This document shows positions 26,041 to 35,144 of a stretch of DNA of 37,035 nt, in pieces. The notes beneath the pieces are model-generated. The model searched no databases and was not told where the DNA came from. It was given only the letters and a program-made list of their open reading frames with translations. The stretch is from positions 1 to 37,035 of the forward strand of contig CAMOQW010000011.1 in NCBI GenBank assembly GCA_946623195.1, given 5' to 3'. How positions within the stretch are numbered: position 1 is the stretch's first letter; each line of letters opens with the position of its first letter. Position numbers and translations under genes: made by a program. The DNA comes from an uncultured Prevotella sp. GTDB lineage: Bacteria; Bacteroidota; Bacteroidia; Bacteroidales; Bacteroidaceae.

Positions 26041-26070
26041 TTTGTGTTAAAAGAAAAAGTATTACCTTTG
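26041..26070 (+). promoter_or_regulatory. Promoter of the coiled-coil/zapA/rny group
   Basis: TTTG (26041-26044), 18 bases, TACCTTTG (26063-26070), 19 bases before the ATG; spacer one base short of usual. Confidence 0.65.
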
Positions 26071-26089
26071 TGGACTAAAGTGAAATAGC

Positions 26090-26389
26090 ATGACGCCTAA
26101 TGAGAAAACTTTAGCGACATTCGAAACGCGTCTACGTCAGATGATTCTCCGCTATCAGGCACTGAAAAAGGAGAATAAGGAGTTGTATGACATCGTGGAG
26201 AGCAGCGAGAAGGAGTTAGCTCACCTGCGTGCTGAGTTGGAACAGAAGGATAGTGACTATCAATCACTGAAGATGGCCAAGATGATCGAAATTACCGACG
26301 GCGACCTGTCGGGTGCCAAGGAACGGTTGTCGAAGCTTATTCGGGACGTTAACAGATGCATTGCAATCCTCAGCGACGAAAAAGAATAA
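26090..26389 (+). CDS. Small coiled-coil protein upstream of zapA
   Basis: 99 residues, almost entirely heptad-like: residues about 10-70 read as a charged coiled coil (MILRYQALKKENKELYDIVE, then SSEKELAHLRAELEQKDSDY). It starts an apparent operon with zapA 12 bases downstream. Length and fold resemble ZapB, which works with ZapA at the FtsZ ring in enterobacteria, but I see no sequence homology, so a ZapB-like role is inference from context. Confidence 0.8.
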   Translation: MTPNEKTLATFETRLRQMILRYQALKKENKELYDIVESSEKELAHLRAELEQKDSDYQSLKMAKMIEITDGDLSGAKERLSKLIRDVNRCIAILSDEKE

Positions 26390-26401
26390 GGAGAACAAGG
26401 C

Positions 26402-26710
26402 ATGGCAGAACAGAACCAGAACAGACTACATATCAGGCTGCACGTCTACGACGAAGAGATCGAAGTCGTCATAAACCGTGATGATGAGGAGTACTATCGC
26501 AGTGCTGCGAAGCTCATCACAGAGCGGTACAATGCTTACGCCAACCGTTTTAAGGGCCTTAAGACGGACCATACGATAGCACTGATGACCCTTGTCGATA
26601 TAGCACTGTCGCAACAAAAGGAGTGCGCCAAGAATGATACCCATGTCTATGATAATGTTCTCGCCAAACTGACGGAAGAGATTGAAAACGTGCTGGAAGA
26701 ACGGACATAA
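26402..26710 (+). CDS. zapA: Cell division protein ZapA
   Basis: A 102-residue FtsZ-ring stabiliser. The N-terminal beta segment [16 protein letters not shown] and the helix [17 protein letters not shown] followed by [14 protein letters not shown] fit PF05164. It lies between a coiled-coil protein and rny with gaps of 12 and 34 bases. Confidence 0.9.
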   Translation: MAEQNQNRLHIRLHVYDEEIEVVINRDDEEYYRSAAKLITERYNAYANRFKGLKTDHTIALMTLVDIALSQQKECAKNDTHVYDNVLAKLTEEIENVLEERT

Positions 26711-26744
26711 GAGAACATTATTTATTCAATATATATATACGTTT

Positions 26745-28286
26745 ATGAATATTATCGTTGCTATTATTGCCATCGTTGCAGCCCTCATCATAGGAGGACT
26801 TTGTGGCTATCTGATTTTCCGATATGTAATCAAAGGAAAATATAATGAAATGATAGACACGGCTACCAAGGAGGCCGAGGTCATCAAGGAAAAGAAACTG
26901 CTGGAGGTGAAGGAGAAATTCATCAACAAGAAGAGCGAGCTGGAGAAGGAGGTACAGCAGCGCAACCAGCACATCCAGCAGAATGAGAACAAGCTGAAGC
27001 AGCGTGAGATTACGCTGAATCAGCGCCAGGAAGAGCTGGGGCGCCGCAAGAGCGACCTGGACAGTCAGCAGACACGCATCGACAACGAGAAGAAGTTGCT
27101 GAGTCTGAAACAGGAAGAGCTGGAAAAGATGCAGTTGCAGGAGCGTGCCAAGCTGGAAGAGCTGTCAGGTCTGAGTGCCGATGAGGCTAAGGCCCGTCTG
27201 GTGGAGTCGCTGAAAGATGAAGCCCGCACAGATGCTGCCGCCTACATCAATGAAATCATGGATGAGGCCAAGCTGAATGCCAATGCCCAGGCCAAGAAAA
27301 TTGTGATACAGACCATTCAGCGTGTGGCTACTGAGACGGCTGTGGAGAACAGCGTCAGCGTGTTCCATATCGACAATGACGACGTGAAAGGCAGGGTGAT
27401 AGGCCGTGAGGGCCGCAATATCCGGGCTCTGGAGGCTGCCTGCGGTGTTGAAATCGTTGTCGACGATACCCCTGAGGCCATCGTCATCTCCGCCTTCGAT
27501 CCCATCCGCCGCGAGACTTGCCGATTGGCCTTGCATCAGCTGGTGAGCGACGGCCGTATTCATCCAGCCCGTATTGAGGAAGTGGTGACGAAGGTGAAGA
27601 AACAGTTGGAGAACGAAGTCATTGAGACCGGTAAGCGTACGGCTATCGACCTGGGTATTCATGGGTTGCATCCCGAACTTGTACGCATCATCGGTAAGAT
27701 GAAGTATCGTTCCTCTTACGGACAGAACCTGTTGCAGCATGCCCGCGAGACAGCCAATCTCTGTGCCGTGATGGCTGCTGAGCTGGGACTGAACCCCAAG
27801 AAGGCCAAGCGTGCCGGACTGCTGCACGACATCGGTAAGGTGCCCGATGAGGAGAGCGAACTGCCCCACGCATTGTATGGTGCCAAGATAGCCGAGAAAT
27901 ACAAGGAAAAGCCAGACATCTGCAACGCCATCGGTGCCCACCATGACGAAATGGAGATGCAGACGCTGCTGGCACCTATCGTCCAGATTTGTGATGCCAT
28001 CTCTGGAGCCCGTCCAGGTGCACGCCGTGAAATCGTAGAGGCTTATATCAAGCGTCTGAACGACCTGGAGGCTATTGCCATGTCTTATCCTGGCGTTACC
28101 AAGACCTACGCCATCCAGGCTGGTCGTGAGCTCCGCGTTATCGTGGGTGCCGACAAGATGGACGATGCCGAAACGGAGGCACTGAGCGGCCAGATAGCTT
28201 CGAAGATTCAGAACGAGATGACCTATCCGGGTCAGGTGAAGATCACCGTCATCCGCGAGACCCGTTCGGTGGCTTACGCTAAGTAG
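26745..28286 (+). CDS. rny: Ribonuclease Y
   Basis: A 513-residue membrane-anchored endoribonuclease that initiates mRNA decay. Order: N-terminal TM helix (residues 2-26), long coiled coil (about 30-150), KH domain near 203-265 ([19 protein letters not shown]), HD domain near 320-430 with His331 ([11 protein letters not shown]) and LLHDIGK near 361. Start is ATG 26745 ([15 protein letters not shown]); the frame is open further upstream into zapA, but that extension would precede the membrane anchor. Confidence 0.95.
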   Translation: MNIIVAIIAIVAALIIGGLCGYLIFRYVIKGKYNEMIDTATKEAEVIKEKKLLEVKEKFINKKSELEKEVQQRNQHIQQNENKLKQREITLNQRQEELGRRKSDLDSQQTRIDNEKKLLSLKQEELEKMQLQERAKLEELSGLSADEAKARLVESLKDEARTDAAAYINEIMDEAKLNANAQAKKIVIQTIQRVATETAVENSVSVFHIDNDDVKGRVIGREGRNIRALEAACGVEIVVDDTPEAIVISAFDPIRRETCRLALHQLVSDGRIHPARIEEVVTKVKKQLENEVIETGKRTAIDLGIHGLHPELVRIIGKMKYRSSYGQNLLQHARETANLCAVMAAELGLNPKKAKRAGLLHDIGKVPDEESELPHALYGAKIAEKYKEKPDICNAIGAHHDEMEMQTLLAPIVQICDAISGARPGARREIVEAYIKRLNDLEAIAMSYPGVTKTYAIQAGRELRVIVGADKMDDAETEALSGQIASKIQNEMTYPGQVKITVIRETRSVAYAK

Positions 28287-28309
28287 TCACCCGCCCCCAA
28301 ATATCATGG

Positions 28310-28381
28310 GCACCCGTAGTTCAATGGATAGAATAAAGGATTCCGGTTCCTTAGATTAGGGTTCGATTCCCTACGGGTGTA
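28310..28381 (+). tRNA. tRNA-Arg (anticodon CCG)
   Basis: A 72-base cloverleaf: acceptor GCACCCG/CGGGTGT with one G-T pair, D arm GTTC/GAAT, anticodon stem AAGGA/TCCTT with loop TTCCGGT giving anticodon CCG (28343-28345), T arm TAGGG-TTCGATT-CCCTA, discriminator A. CCA is not encoded. It reads CGG codons. It follows rny by 23 bases, and the next gene converges on it with an 8-base gap. Confidence 0.95.
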
Positions 28382-28389
28382 CTAAGTTA

Positions 28390-29493
28390 TCAGTCATTAG
28401 AAGAATTCATAAACGAGAGACGCATTGCCTGCTGGTATAACAAGGAGGCAATGCTTTCGTTTACTGTCGAGATGCCATTGATGGTGTCGAGCATCTGGCG
28501 TAGTCCGGGTAGTCCTTTGCCTGATTTTAGAATGTGTACGATGCAAAGGTTCTGTATGCCCACCGTCTCCGAAAGAATGTCGATATCAGTAGCTCCCAGT
28601 TGGTATAGTGCCAGTTGGTAGGCATCGTCGCTGTCCTCTTTCAGCATCAGCTGTATGTCACCGAGTGTTTTCATGCCCATGTCGATGAGCACAGGCAGAT
28701 AAGGCAGGGCAGAGGCCTGGTGAAGTTCTGCCTGGTTGATGGCCGCTATCTGGCGGTTCAGCTTGTCGAATGGTCCCTGTTCCAGATAGCTGCTATAAGT
28801 GTTGCCGTCAAGCGACACCTCTGAGAGTTTACCGCTTTGCAGCAGAGTTTGCATACGTCTGCGGTAGTCGGCAATGTCGTTGCGTATGCGGCTGAACTCA
28901 TTGTCGGCTAATTCCAGCAGTCCCGCCAGCCGGCTCAGGCTCCGGTGGTATTCGAAGGGTGTCTCTATCTCCGTCTTGTATCCGATGTCGTGTTGGATGT
29001 CAGACCATACGTGTTGCAGTGCTGTTCGCATCTGCAGTTCAAACCGTATCTGGTTCAGTTCCGGATAGCGTGAGTCGCAGAAGACGCTCTCGGGCAGTCG
29101 GCAGATGTAGTGCAGTGAGTTGTAGCCGAAGCTGTCAGCCTGGTGCATCTTGCGCTTGTCGACGGAGTTAGGCCAGTCGATGTCGAACAGTGATTCAGCT
29201 ATAGAGGCTATCCGGTCTACATCCTCGTTGTAGTATGCCACGATGCGTGCTCCTAAAATGTCGGTGATGTCGAACAGGGAATGATACTTGTTGCCCTTTC
29301 GCTGAAGTTTGCCAAGTAGCGACTGTTCCGTCTTGATGCGCGCACCGATAGAGGCTATCGGTATGGAGTTCTTCCGTATCTGGTCGTTGAACTTCTCGCC
29401 GACAATGCCCTGCAGCATCCGATAAAGATGCTGCTGTTGGCGATATTCCTCCAGCAGCATCTCTGTATGGGCGTCAAGTACTGTTTTTCCCAC
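28390..29493 (-). CDS. RelA/SpoT-domain protein, probable small (p)ppGpp synthetase
   Basis: A 367-residue protein with a synthetase domain but no HD hydrolase, TGS or ACT domain. Synthetase motifs: ARIK (51-54) and Lys62, DITDILGARIV (75-85), FGYNSLHYI (122-130), FELQMRTALQHVW (151-163), HDIGYK (168-173). These are the positions used by RelA/RelQ-type alarmone synthetases, so transfer of pyrophosphate from ATP to GDP/GTP is likely. The C-terminal 190 residues are helical and unassigned. It is the last gene of an operon after an RsbW-like kinase and a STAS protein (11-base gap). Confidence 0.85.
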   Translation of the reverse strand: MGKTVLDAHTEMLLEEYRQQQHLYRMLQGIVGEKFNDQIRKNSIPIASIGARIKTEQSLLGKLQRKGNKYHSLFDITDILGARIVAYYNEDVDRIASIAESLFDIDWPNSVDKRKMHQADSFGYNSLHYICRLPESVFCDSRYPELNQIRFELQMRTALQHVWSDIQHDIGYKTEIETPFEYHRSLSRLAGLLELADNEFSRIRNDIADYRRRMQTLLQSGKLSEVSLDGNTYSSYLEQGPFDKLNRQIAAINQAELHQASALPYLPVLIDMGMKTLGDIQLMLKEDSDDAYQLALYQLGATDIDILSETVGIQNLCIVHILKSGKGLPGLRQMLDTINGISTVNESIASLLYQQAMRLSFMNSSND

Positions 29494-29504
29494 CTTCCTT
29501 TTGC

Positions 29505-29807
29505 TTATTTGATTTCAAACAGGTTGAAGAATCCCGTCATCATAAACACCTTGCGGATGTCTTCGCTGATGTTTTGTATGATGACCTTGCCACCCTTTGC
29601 AGCAGTTTCCTTGCGGATGGTGAGGAACAGACGCAGACCGGAGCTGCTGATGTATTCAAGATTAGTGCAGTCGAGTGTAATCTCTTTGTTGGCATTCTCT
29701 AACAGGGGAATGATTTCCTGCTGTGCTTTTACTGCGGCAGGAGTGTCAAGACGTCCGCTGACTAAGGCCAGCATACCTGAAGGTTGTTCTTTAATGTCGA
29801 AAATCAT
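29505..29807 (-). CDS. STAS-domain anti-sigma factor antagonist (RsbV/SpoIIAA-like)
   Basis: 100 residues forming one STAS domain: VSGRLDTPAAVKAQ, then LDCTNLEYISSSGLRLFLTI. The Ser in SSSG (54-57) is the usual phosphorylation site for the partner kinase. It lies between the ATP-binding kinase gene (28-base gap) and the alarmone synthetase gene. Confidence 0.9.
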   Translation of the reverse strand: MIFDIKEQPSGMLALVSGRLDTPAAVKAQQEIIPLLENANKEITLDCTNLEYISSSGLRLFLTIRKETAAKGGKVIIQNISEDIRKVFMMTGFFNLFEIK

Positions 29808-29835
29808 AGTTACTTGTTTTTTTATTTAAGTGATA

Positions 29836-30300
29836 TTAATTAGTTGTTGCAAGTTCCTTCCTGAGCGTCAGGATATTCATGCCGTTGGCATATTCATAGT
29901 TGACGGAGTCCATAATCTGGCGTACCAGATGGATTCCCAGTCCTCCTATGGGCCGCTCTTCGGCCGACAGTGTGGTGTCCACCTCTCCTTTTGCCGTCGG
30001 ATCAAAGGGCTTGCCGGAGTCCGTGATGACGAACTGTATGAACGATTCGCCAGTTGTCACATCGATGTTGACATCACCCTTGGTTCCATCGGGATATGCA
30101 TATTCCATGACGTTGACGACAGCCTCCTCGATAGCGAGATTCAGACTCATCGCCAGCGACATGTCTATGCCCGCCTCGTCGCAGATTCCATCGATAAAAT
30201 CGTTCAGCTGCGGTACGGTTTCGATGTCGTTGGGCAGGCAAAGGTGTTGCTGCGTCACTTCCTTAGTCTCCTGCATTTCTTTATGGTTCATTTCTGGCAT
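29836..30300 (-). CDS. RsbW-like ATP-binding serine kinase / anti-sigma factor
   Basis: A GHKL-fold protein of about 154 residues. N box LAIEEAVVNVMEYAYP (55-70; Glu59, Asn63), G1 box ITDSGKPF (92-99), G2 GGLGIHLVRQIMD (119-131). Such proteins phosphorylate a STAS antagonist and bind a sigma factor or another target. Start ATG 30300 is preferred over a GTG at 30312. The target is unknown: no sigma factor is adjacent (nearest is the ECF at 21582). Confidence 0.9.
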   Translation of the reverse strand: MPEMNHKEMQETKEVTQQHLCLPNDIETVPQLNDFIDGICDEAGIDMSLAMSLNLAIEEAVVNVMEYAYPDGTKGDVNIDVTTGESFIQFVITDSGKPFDPTAKGEVDTTLSAEERPIGGLGIHLVRQIMDSVNYEYANGMNILTLRKELATTN

Positions 30301-30328
30301 TGTCAGTGTCACTTTTGTTATTTGTGTA

Positions 30329-30360
30329 CAAAGGTAGGGAAAAATATTTTCATTTACAAG
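30329..30360 (-). promoter_or_regulatory. Promoter of the kinase-STAS-synthetase operon
   Basis: On the minus strand CTTG (30357-30360), 20 bases, TACCTTTG (30329-30336). Transcription should start near 30322. Confidence 0.7.
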
Positions 30361-30390
30361 AAATCACCCCTTTTTTTACATTCACACACC

Positions 30391-30430
30391 AAAAAGTGCC
30401 CTTTCTCCGCAAAGAGAAGGGGCACTTTTT
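30391..30430. terminator. Bidirectional terminator
   Basis: AAAAAGTGCCC...GGGCACTTTTT with TTCTC/GAGAA continuing the stem; T tracts on both strands. It ends the lipoprotein transcript (minus). Confidence 0.85.
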
Positions 30431-30465
30431 GGGGGGTGGGCTTATTCAGCACATAAGAACTGTTC

Positions 30466-31269
30466 TTAGCCTACGAGGGCCTTGCGGGCAGCCTCAATCT
30501 TTTCCTTGGCTTCGGCCAACTGTGACTTCATCTCGGAGACAGTGGTAGCGTTGAGCACCTCCAGGGGAGCGATGGCTTCAGCCACGGGCTTGATGTCGGC
30601 ATCATATTCCGACAGACGGTTCACGGCATCCAGTATCAGCACGATACGGAATGTGATGTTGGCGGCAGCCTCGTCGTTGAAATTGCTGAGGAACTTGTCG
30701 ACATTCTGGTTGGCCACGAAGAGTTCCTCCACGAGTGCTGCTGAAGCCAGCTGCCAGAAGAAGTTGATGCGACCGTTCTTCTCCATCTCGTCATAGAGTG
30801 TTGAAGAGGTCTCGAAGATATTGTTGTTGTCCTCAATGTTTTTGAACGAAGGGTCGTTGATGTCGGCAGCCAGTTTGGTGATGGCCTTGTCGTAGTCCTC
30901 GATGGGCATCTCATAGAGCTGGGCAATCTTTCTGTCAACATTCAGTGCGCTGAGAATGCGGTATTTCTCGGCCAGTGTGGTAGCTTCCTCGGCAGCACTG
31001 GCTGCAATCAGGTAGTCGGGCTTCACCTGCTTCTCTTCCTTGCTCAGGGTCAGTCCGCCGTTCTGCTCCTGTACGAAGTTGGGCTGCTTCAGTTTGCTGA
31101 ACTCGGCAGCGATGCTGTCGAAGTGCATTTTGATACTGGCCTCAATCTGCTGCTGCTCGAAGCTCTTCAGCGAATCAGTTCCTTCAGCGTTGTTGTTACT
31201 CTTCTTTCCACCGCATGACGCGAGGACGACTGCTGCAAATGCGACAGCGAAAATAGTTAATTTCTTCAT
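30466..31269 (-). CDS. Putative lipoprotein
   Basis: 267 residues with a type II signal peptide: MKKLTIFAVAFAAVVLASCG, Cys19 as the lipid site. The mature part is helical and acidic, with no recognised domain. It follows the ABC transporter gene after 49 bases on the same strand and may be co-transcribed, ending at the terminator at 30391-30430. Function unknown. Confidence 0.85.
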   Translation of the reverse strand: MKKLTIFAVAFAAVVLASCGGKKSNNNAEGTDSLKSFEQQQIEASIKMHFDSIAAEFSKLKQPNFVQEQNGGLTLSKEEKQVKPDYLIAASAAEEATTLAEKYRILSALNVDRKIAQLYEMPIEDYDKAITKLAADINDPSFKNIEDNNNIFETSSTLYDEMEKNGRINFFWQLASAALVEELFVANQNVDKFLSNFNDEAAANITFRIVLILDAVNRLSEYDADIKPVAEAIAPLEVLNATTVSEMKSQLAEAKEKIEAARKALVG

Positions 31270-31318
31270 TGTTTTTTAATAATTTGTTGATGTTATTAAT
31301 TAATGTATTACTTTTGTT

Positions 31319-34216
31319 TTAATTCTTTCTGATGAATCTTCCCGGGCAGTCGCTCAGCAGCAGTATGGTGGCTATGATGCTCATCAGCAGCAGGACGGCC
31401 ATGTTGAACCACAGGGTCTTGATGTGCCATCCTCCCACCACCTTCTCGCTGCTGTAGAAGGGTGCCCGGCCGATGTTGCTGCGTGGCGTCAGGAAGATGC
31501 TTCCCGTGCGGGGCACGATATAGTTGTCGATGACGTCGAGCATTCGTTGCTGGTCGGCACCGATGACGCAGTCCTCCAACTTGAGGTTGAAATTGTTGCG
31601 CTTCAGTTCCATCACGGCATCCTTGCCCTGCTGGCGCACCACGTTCGACATCAGGGCGTCGGCCTTCAGCGTGATGCTATTGCTGCGCTTGGCCAGAATG
31701 TCCTCAGCATCCAGCATATACTGGCGGAGCGAGGCGTAGGAGTAGTCGCCGTCATAGGGCTTCATCTGGCAGAATTCCGTGATGACGGGCAGATTGGTGC
31801 GTATCACCTCCAGATGTTGCAGGTTGACGGTCTTGCCTCGCTGCTGCTCGTCCTTCATCGTTTCCAGCTGCGACTGCAGCTCGTAGAGGAACCCCATGTT
31901 GTAGAACTGGGTCTCGTATTTCTCCTTGTCCATCTCGAATAGCGGCGCCTCATAGCGGTTGTCGGTAAACGATGTGACCGCCAGTGCCTCGTATGACCAT
32001 CGCGACGGTATCAGGTCGCCGATGACGGGCACGTTGCCGGTAGTGCTCTTGGGTGTCAGGTCCGAGAAGCTGACCACCAGTCCGCAGAGCAGAATCTGCG
32101 GAATGAGCAGCATGGGGATGCTGATGTAGATGGCCACCACGGAGTTGAGACATTGCGAGAGCAGCAGTCCCGTGAGGTTCGCCAGGAATGCCGTCATGAA
32201 GAGGATGAGCCACCAGGTGCCGAAGAGTCCCTGTATTCCCATGATGGCATTGCCGATGACGATGAACAGCAGTGTCTGTATCAGGGATACGACGCCCATG
32301 TAGACAATCTTCGACCAGATGTAGCTGCCGTACGACAGGTGCAGGAAGCTTTCGCGCTTCAGCAGTGCGCGGTCCTTGATGATTTCCTCTGCCGAGCCGC
32401 TCATGCCGATGAATGTGGCCACGATGACCGACATGAAGAAGTAGCTCACCATGTTCTTGTTGTCCATCACGGTGTAGCCCTCAGGTGGTGCATAGCGCGT
32501 CAGGTAGGCACATACCAGAGCCAGCAGCGGGGCCTCCAGCAGCGTGATGCAGAGATATTGCAGATTGGTAATCTTGGTCTTGATGTTACGATGCAGGAAG
32601 ATGGCAAACTGCTTGAATGCGTTGGGCTGCTTCTGGTCGGAATGAGGCACGTCGCTGACCGCCGGCGTGGGCAGTTCTGGTCTGTTCTTCAGGTAGAGTT
32701 CGTGCCACTCCTGCGGTGTCATTTTGCGTTCGTCCGACACCTCGCCGCTGTTGTTGAGTGCTTTCTCGTCGATGATGTTCAGCACGATTTCCGGATTGAC
32801 GTTTCCGCACGTCGGACAGGCACTGGTTTCCGCATCGGCATAGTTGGCGGCCTCCTTGAAATAGGTAATGGCGTCGATGGGGTTGCCGTCAAACACGGGG
32901 TATCCGCCTTTGTCCAGCAGCCACAGCCGGTCGAACAGCTTGTAGACGTCGCTGGACGGCTGGTGTATGTTCACCACGATGAGCTTGCCTTTCAGTGTCT
33001 GTTCCTTCAGCAGGTTGATCACCTTCTCGGTGTCGGCCGACGACAGTCCCGACGTCGGCTCGTCAAGGAACAGCACGGCAGGTTCGCGAATCAGCTCCAG
33101 TGCTATGTTCAGGCGCTTGCGCTGTCCGCCGGAAATGTATTTGTTGATGGCCGAACCCACCTTCAGGTCTTTGGCGGCATCCAGCCCTAAGTTCTTGAGC
33201 GTCTTCATCACGCGGCTGTCCAGCTCGCTGTCCGACATGCCCTCAAAACAGAGTTTGGCGGTAAACCACAGGTTCTGGTAGACCGTCAGTTCTTCAATCA
33301 GCAGGTCATCCTGCGGCACGTAGCCTATCAGCGCCTTGGCCTCTGGCTCCCTGATGTCGTGGCCGTTGATGGTGATGGTGCCTTCCTGGGGCTGCAGGCT
33401 GCCGTTGAGCAGCGAGAGCAGGGTGGTCTTGCCCGTTCCCGAGCCGCCCATGATGGCCAGCAGCTCGCCGTTGTGCAGCGTGAAGTCGAGGTCGTGCATG
33501 CCGTTGTCGCTACCCGGGAAGCGGAAGTTGATGTGGCGTCCGCAGAACTCCACGGCCTGCATCTGGTCTTCCTCCCGTCCGCAGGCCCTGTTGTAGGCAT
33601 CGATGATTGACGAGTAGTAGACGGGCCTGCCGCTGCTGCCTTTCAGCACGCTGCTCTGCAGCCATATTTGATAGGCCCCCGACAATACGGGCACGTCGTT
33701 GAGCAGCACCGTGTCCGAACCCAGGTAGGTGAAGATGAGGATGCCGTTGGTGGGGTCGAGCAGGGTCTTCAGCGTACCCTCGAATCCGTCCAACTGGTGC
33801 ATCATGACCTGCTCCGTGGGCTTGTTGGTTACGAAGTCCAGATAGATGTTGTATTGCTCGTCAGGGATATTGAACTGTTCGGCCATCGTCTTGAACATCA
33901 CTTCGGAGTGCTCGCCGGCACCGCCGCAGAACTCCATGAGTCGCAGCAGCAGCATCGATTCCTCGATGGCCTGTATCTTGCCGTGCAGTGCCGAGCAGAT
34001 GCCCTTTGCCGTCTCCTGAGTGTCCAGGTCGTCGGTCATCTCATAGGCGCCGCGCATGTCGCTGTAGAGGTCGATATAAAGGTCGATATTCCGGATGCCG
34101 AAATGACGACGAAGATAGCTTACGAGCATGTTTTTTGCCCGTGTCTCATCTACCTGTTCCACCTTTCCAAACAGGGCAAACAAGCTGATGAAGCTGGATA
34201 AAATGATGTCAGTCAT
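31319..34216 (-). CDS. ABCG-like half transporter with N-terminal TerB-like and pseudo-FHA regions
   Basis: A 965-residue protein. Residues about 1-130 are helical and TerB-like (SLFALFGKVEQVDETRAKNM and the EES...FCGGAGEH stretch), then a beta-rich region near 165-200 resembling an FHA-like fold (tentative). The ATPase spans about 225-450: Walker A GGSGTGKTTLLSL (near 258), signature SGGQRKRLNIALEL (near 364), Walker B VLFLDEPTSGLSS (near 385). A CPTCG motif follows near 469; the membrane domain runs about 540-760 with GMSGSAEEIIKDRALLKRES, then a long soluble loop, and a last TM helix near the C-terminus. ABCG-type exporters move lipids or hydrophobic compounds; the substrate is unknown. 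Confidence 0.88.
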   Translation of the reverse strand: MTDIILSSFISLFALFGKVEQVDETRAKNMLVSYLRRHFGIRNIDLYIDLYSDMRGAYEMTDDLDTQETAKGICSALHGKIQAIEESMLLLRLMEFCGGAGEHSEVMFKTMAEQFNIPDEQYNIYLDFVTNKPTEQVMMHQLDGFEGTLKTLLDPTNGILIFTYLGSDTVLLNDVPVLSGAYQIWLQSSVLKGSSGRPVYYSSIIDAYNRACGREEDQMQAVEFCGRHINFRFPGSDNGMHDLDFTLHNGELLAIMGGSGTGKTTLLSLLNGSLQPQEGTITINGHDIREPEAKALIGYVPQDDLLIEELTVYQNLWFTAKLCFEGMSDSELDSRVMKTLKNLGLDAAKDLKVGSAINKYISGGQRKRLNIALELIREPAVLFLDEPTSGLSSADTEKVINLLKEQTLKGKLIVVNIHQPSSDVYKLFDRLWLLDKGGYPVFDGNPIDAITYFKEAANYADAETSACPTCGNVNPEIVLNIIDEKALNNSGEVSDERKMTPQEWHELYLKNRPELPTPAVSDVPHSDQKQPNAFKQFAIFLHRNIKTKITNLQYLCITLLEAPLLALVCAYLTRYAPPEGYTVMDNKNMVSYFFMSVIVATFIGMSGSAEEIIKDRALLKRESFLHLSYGSYIWSKIVYMGVVSLIQTLLFIVIGNAIMGIQGLFGTWWLILFMTAFLANLTGLLLSQCLNSVVAIYISIPMLLIPQILLCGLVVSFSDLTPKSTTGNVPVIGDLIPSRWSYEALAVTSFTDNRYEAPLFEMDKEKYETQFYNMGFLYELQSQLETMKDEQQRGKTVNLQHLEVIRTNLPVITEFCQMKPYDGDYSYASLRQYMLDAEDILAKRSNSITLKADALMSNVVRQQGKDAVMELKRNNFNLKLEDCVIGADQQRMLDVIDNYIVPRTGSIFLTPRSNIGRAPFYSSEKVVGGWHIKTLWFNMAVLLLMSIIATILLLSDCPGRFIRKN

Positions 34217-34276
34217 CTTTCTCTAATTCATGAGTCTACGGCATTGGCATACCTCGACATCTATACAATTTATCTG

Positions 34277-34284
34277 CAAAATTA
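34277..34284 (-). promoter_or_regulatory. Putative -7 box of the ABC transporter gene
   Basis: On the minus strand TAATTTTG, about 60 bases before the ATG at 34216; no -33 match. Nearby, GTTAAATA is repeated at 34317-34324 and 34327-34334. Confidence 0.4.
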
Positions 34285-34401
34285 GGAAAAATCTTAGACT
34301 ACGGCCTATTATGGGGGTTAAATAACGTTAAATAGGATGCGAATCGTCTCCAGTGCTCTCTTTTTTTTCGCTTTACCCTTTCCATATTTGTCTTATTTTT
34401 G

Positions 34402-34409
34402 TACCTTTG
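34402..34409 (+). promoter_or_regulatory. -7 box of the secreted basic-tailed protein
   Basis: TACCTTTG, 30 bases before the ATG at 34440; no good -33 element. Confidence 0.55.
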
Positions 34410-34439
34410 CATCATCTCAATCAAAACATTAGGATAGAA

Positions 34440-35120
34440 ATGGTTCGTAAAATATTCCTTGCCTTGGCTCTGGCCGCTTCCGCACAGGTGGCAGTCTGGG
34501 CTGATGGTCACACCGAGTTTCTCGGTGTTTCCTTAGGTTCACAACCCTCCCAGCTGATTGCCGACTTGCAGGCCAAGGGGCTCCGGCAGACCGACAGTCG
34601 TGTCATGACGGGCCGGCTGGCCGGACTGGATGTGCAGCTGCTCATGAACTTCAACAAGGATACCTCTTCCGTCAACAATCTGAAGCTCACCACGCGCCAT
34701 CTCTCCGGGCGCGACCAGCGTGCCGACTATGCAGCGCTGATGAAGTGGATGCGCCACCACTATGGTGCTCCCACGTGGGAGTCTACGGTGCGTGGTCATG
34801 CCTTTGCCCGCTGGTATGTAGGCTTCGACCGCGACATCGTCATGATTGCCTCGGCCACGTCGGCCGTCGATGTGTGGTTCTACGACAACCATCAAGTGCG
34901 CAACGAGGACTACTATTCCATTCTGAAATATTGCGAGCGCAATCCCGTCGAAGAAGTACCCTCTTATACGGCCCGCCAGTGCGTTACCTGGCGCAGTGCT
35001 GCCCCGATAGCCGCCAAGAAGTCAGCCAAGCGCGGGGGCAAGCATCGTGTTCACAAGGTGCTGCACAGCCGCCACCACAAGGTCAAGTCGAGGGCCCGGA
35101 CACGGCATCGCCGCCGTTAG
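34440..35120 (+). CDS. Secreted protein with a highly basic C-terminal tail
   Basis: 226 residues from ATG 34440 (MVRKIFLALALAASAQVAVW, then ADGH), a clear signal peptide cleaved after VWA. The start is placed after the -7 box at 34402. The middle (residues 25-190) is a mixed globular domain with no family I recognise. The last 40 residues are Arg/Lys/His-rich (AKKSAKRGGKHRVHKVLHSR, ending RTRHRRR). The tail could bind nucleic acid, LPS or an acidic surface polysaccharide (inference). Confidence 0.8.
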   Translation: MVRKIFLALALAASAQVAVWADGHTEFLGVSLGSQPSQLIADLQAKGLRQTDSRVMTGRLAGLDVQLLMNFNKDTSSVNNLKLTTRHLSGRDQRADYAALMKWMRHHYGAPTWESTVRGHAFARWYVGFDRDIVMIASATSAVDVWFYDNHQVRNEDYYSILKYCERNPVEEVPSYTARQCVTWRSAAPIAAKKSAKRGGKHRVHKVLHSRHHKVKSRARTRHRRR

Positions 35121-35144
35121 TCCTCTCTCTCTTCCCCTCGCTTC

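Noticed and set aside
33328..33610. Several frames of 80-90 residues on both strands
   Set aside because: Shadows of the ABC ATPase domain, which has intact Walker and signature motifs.
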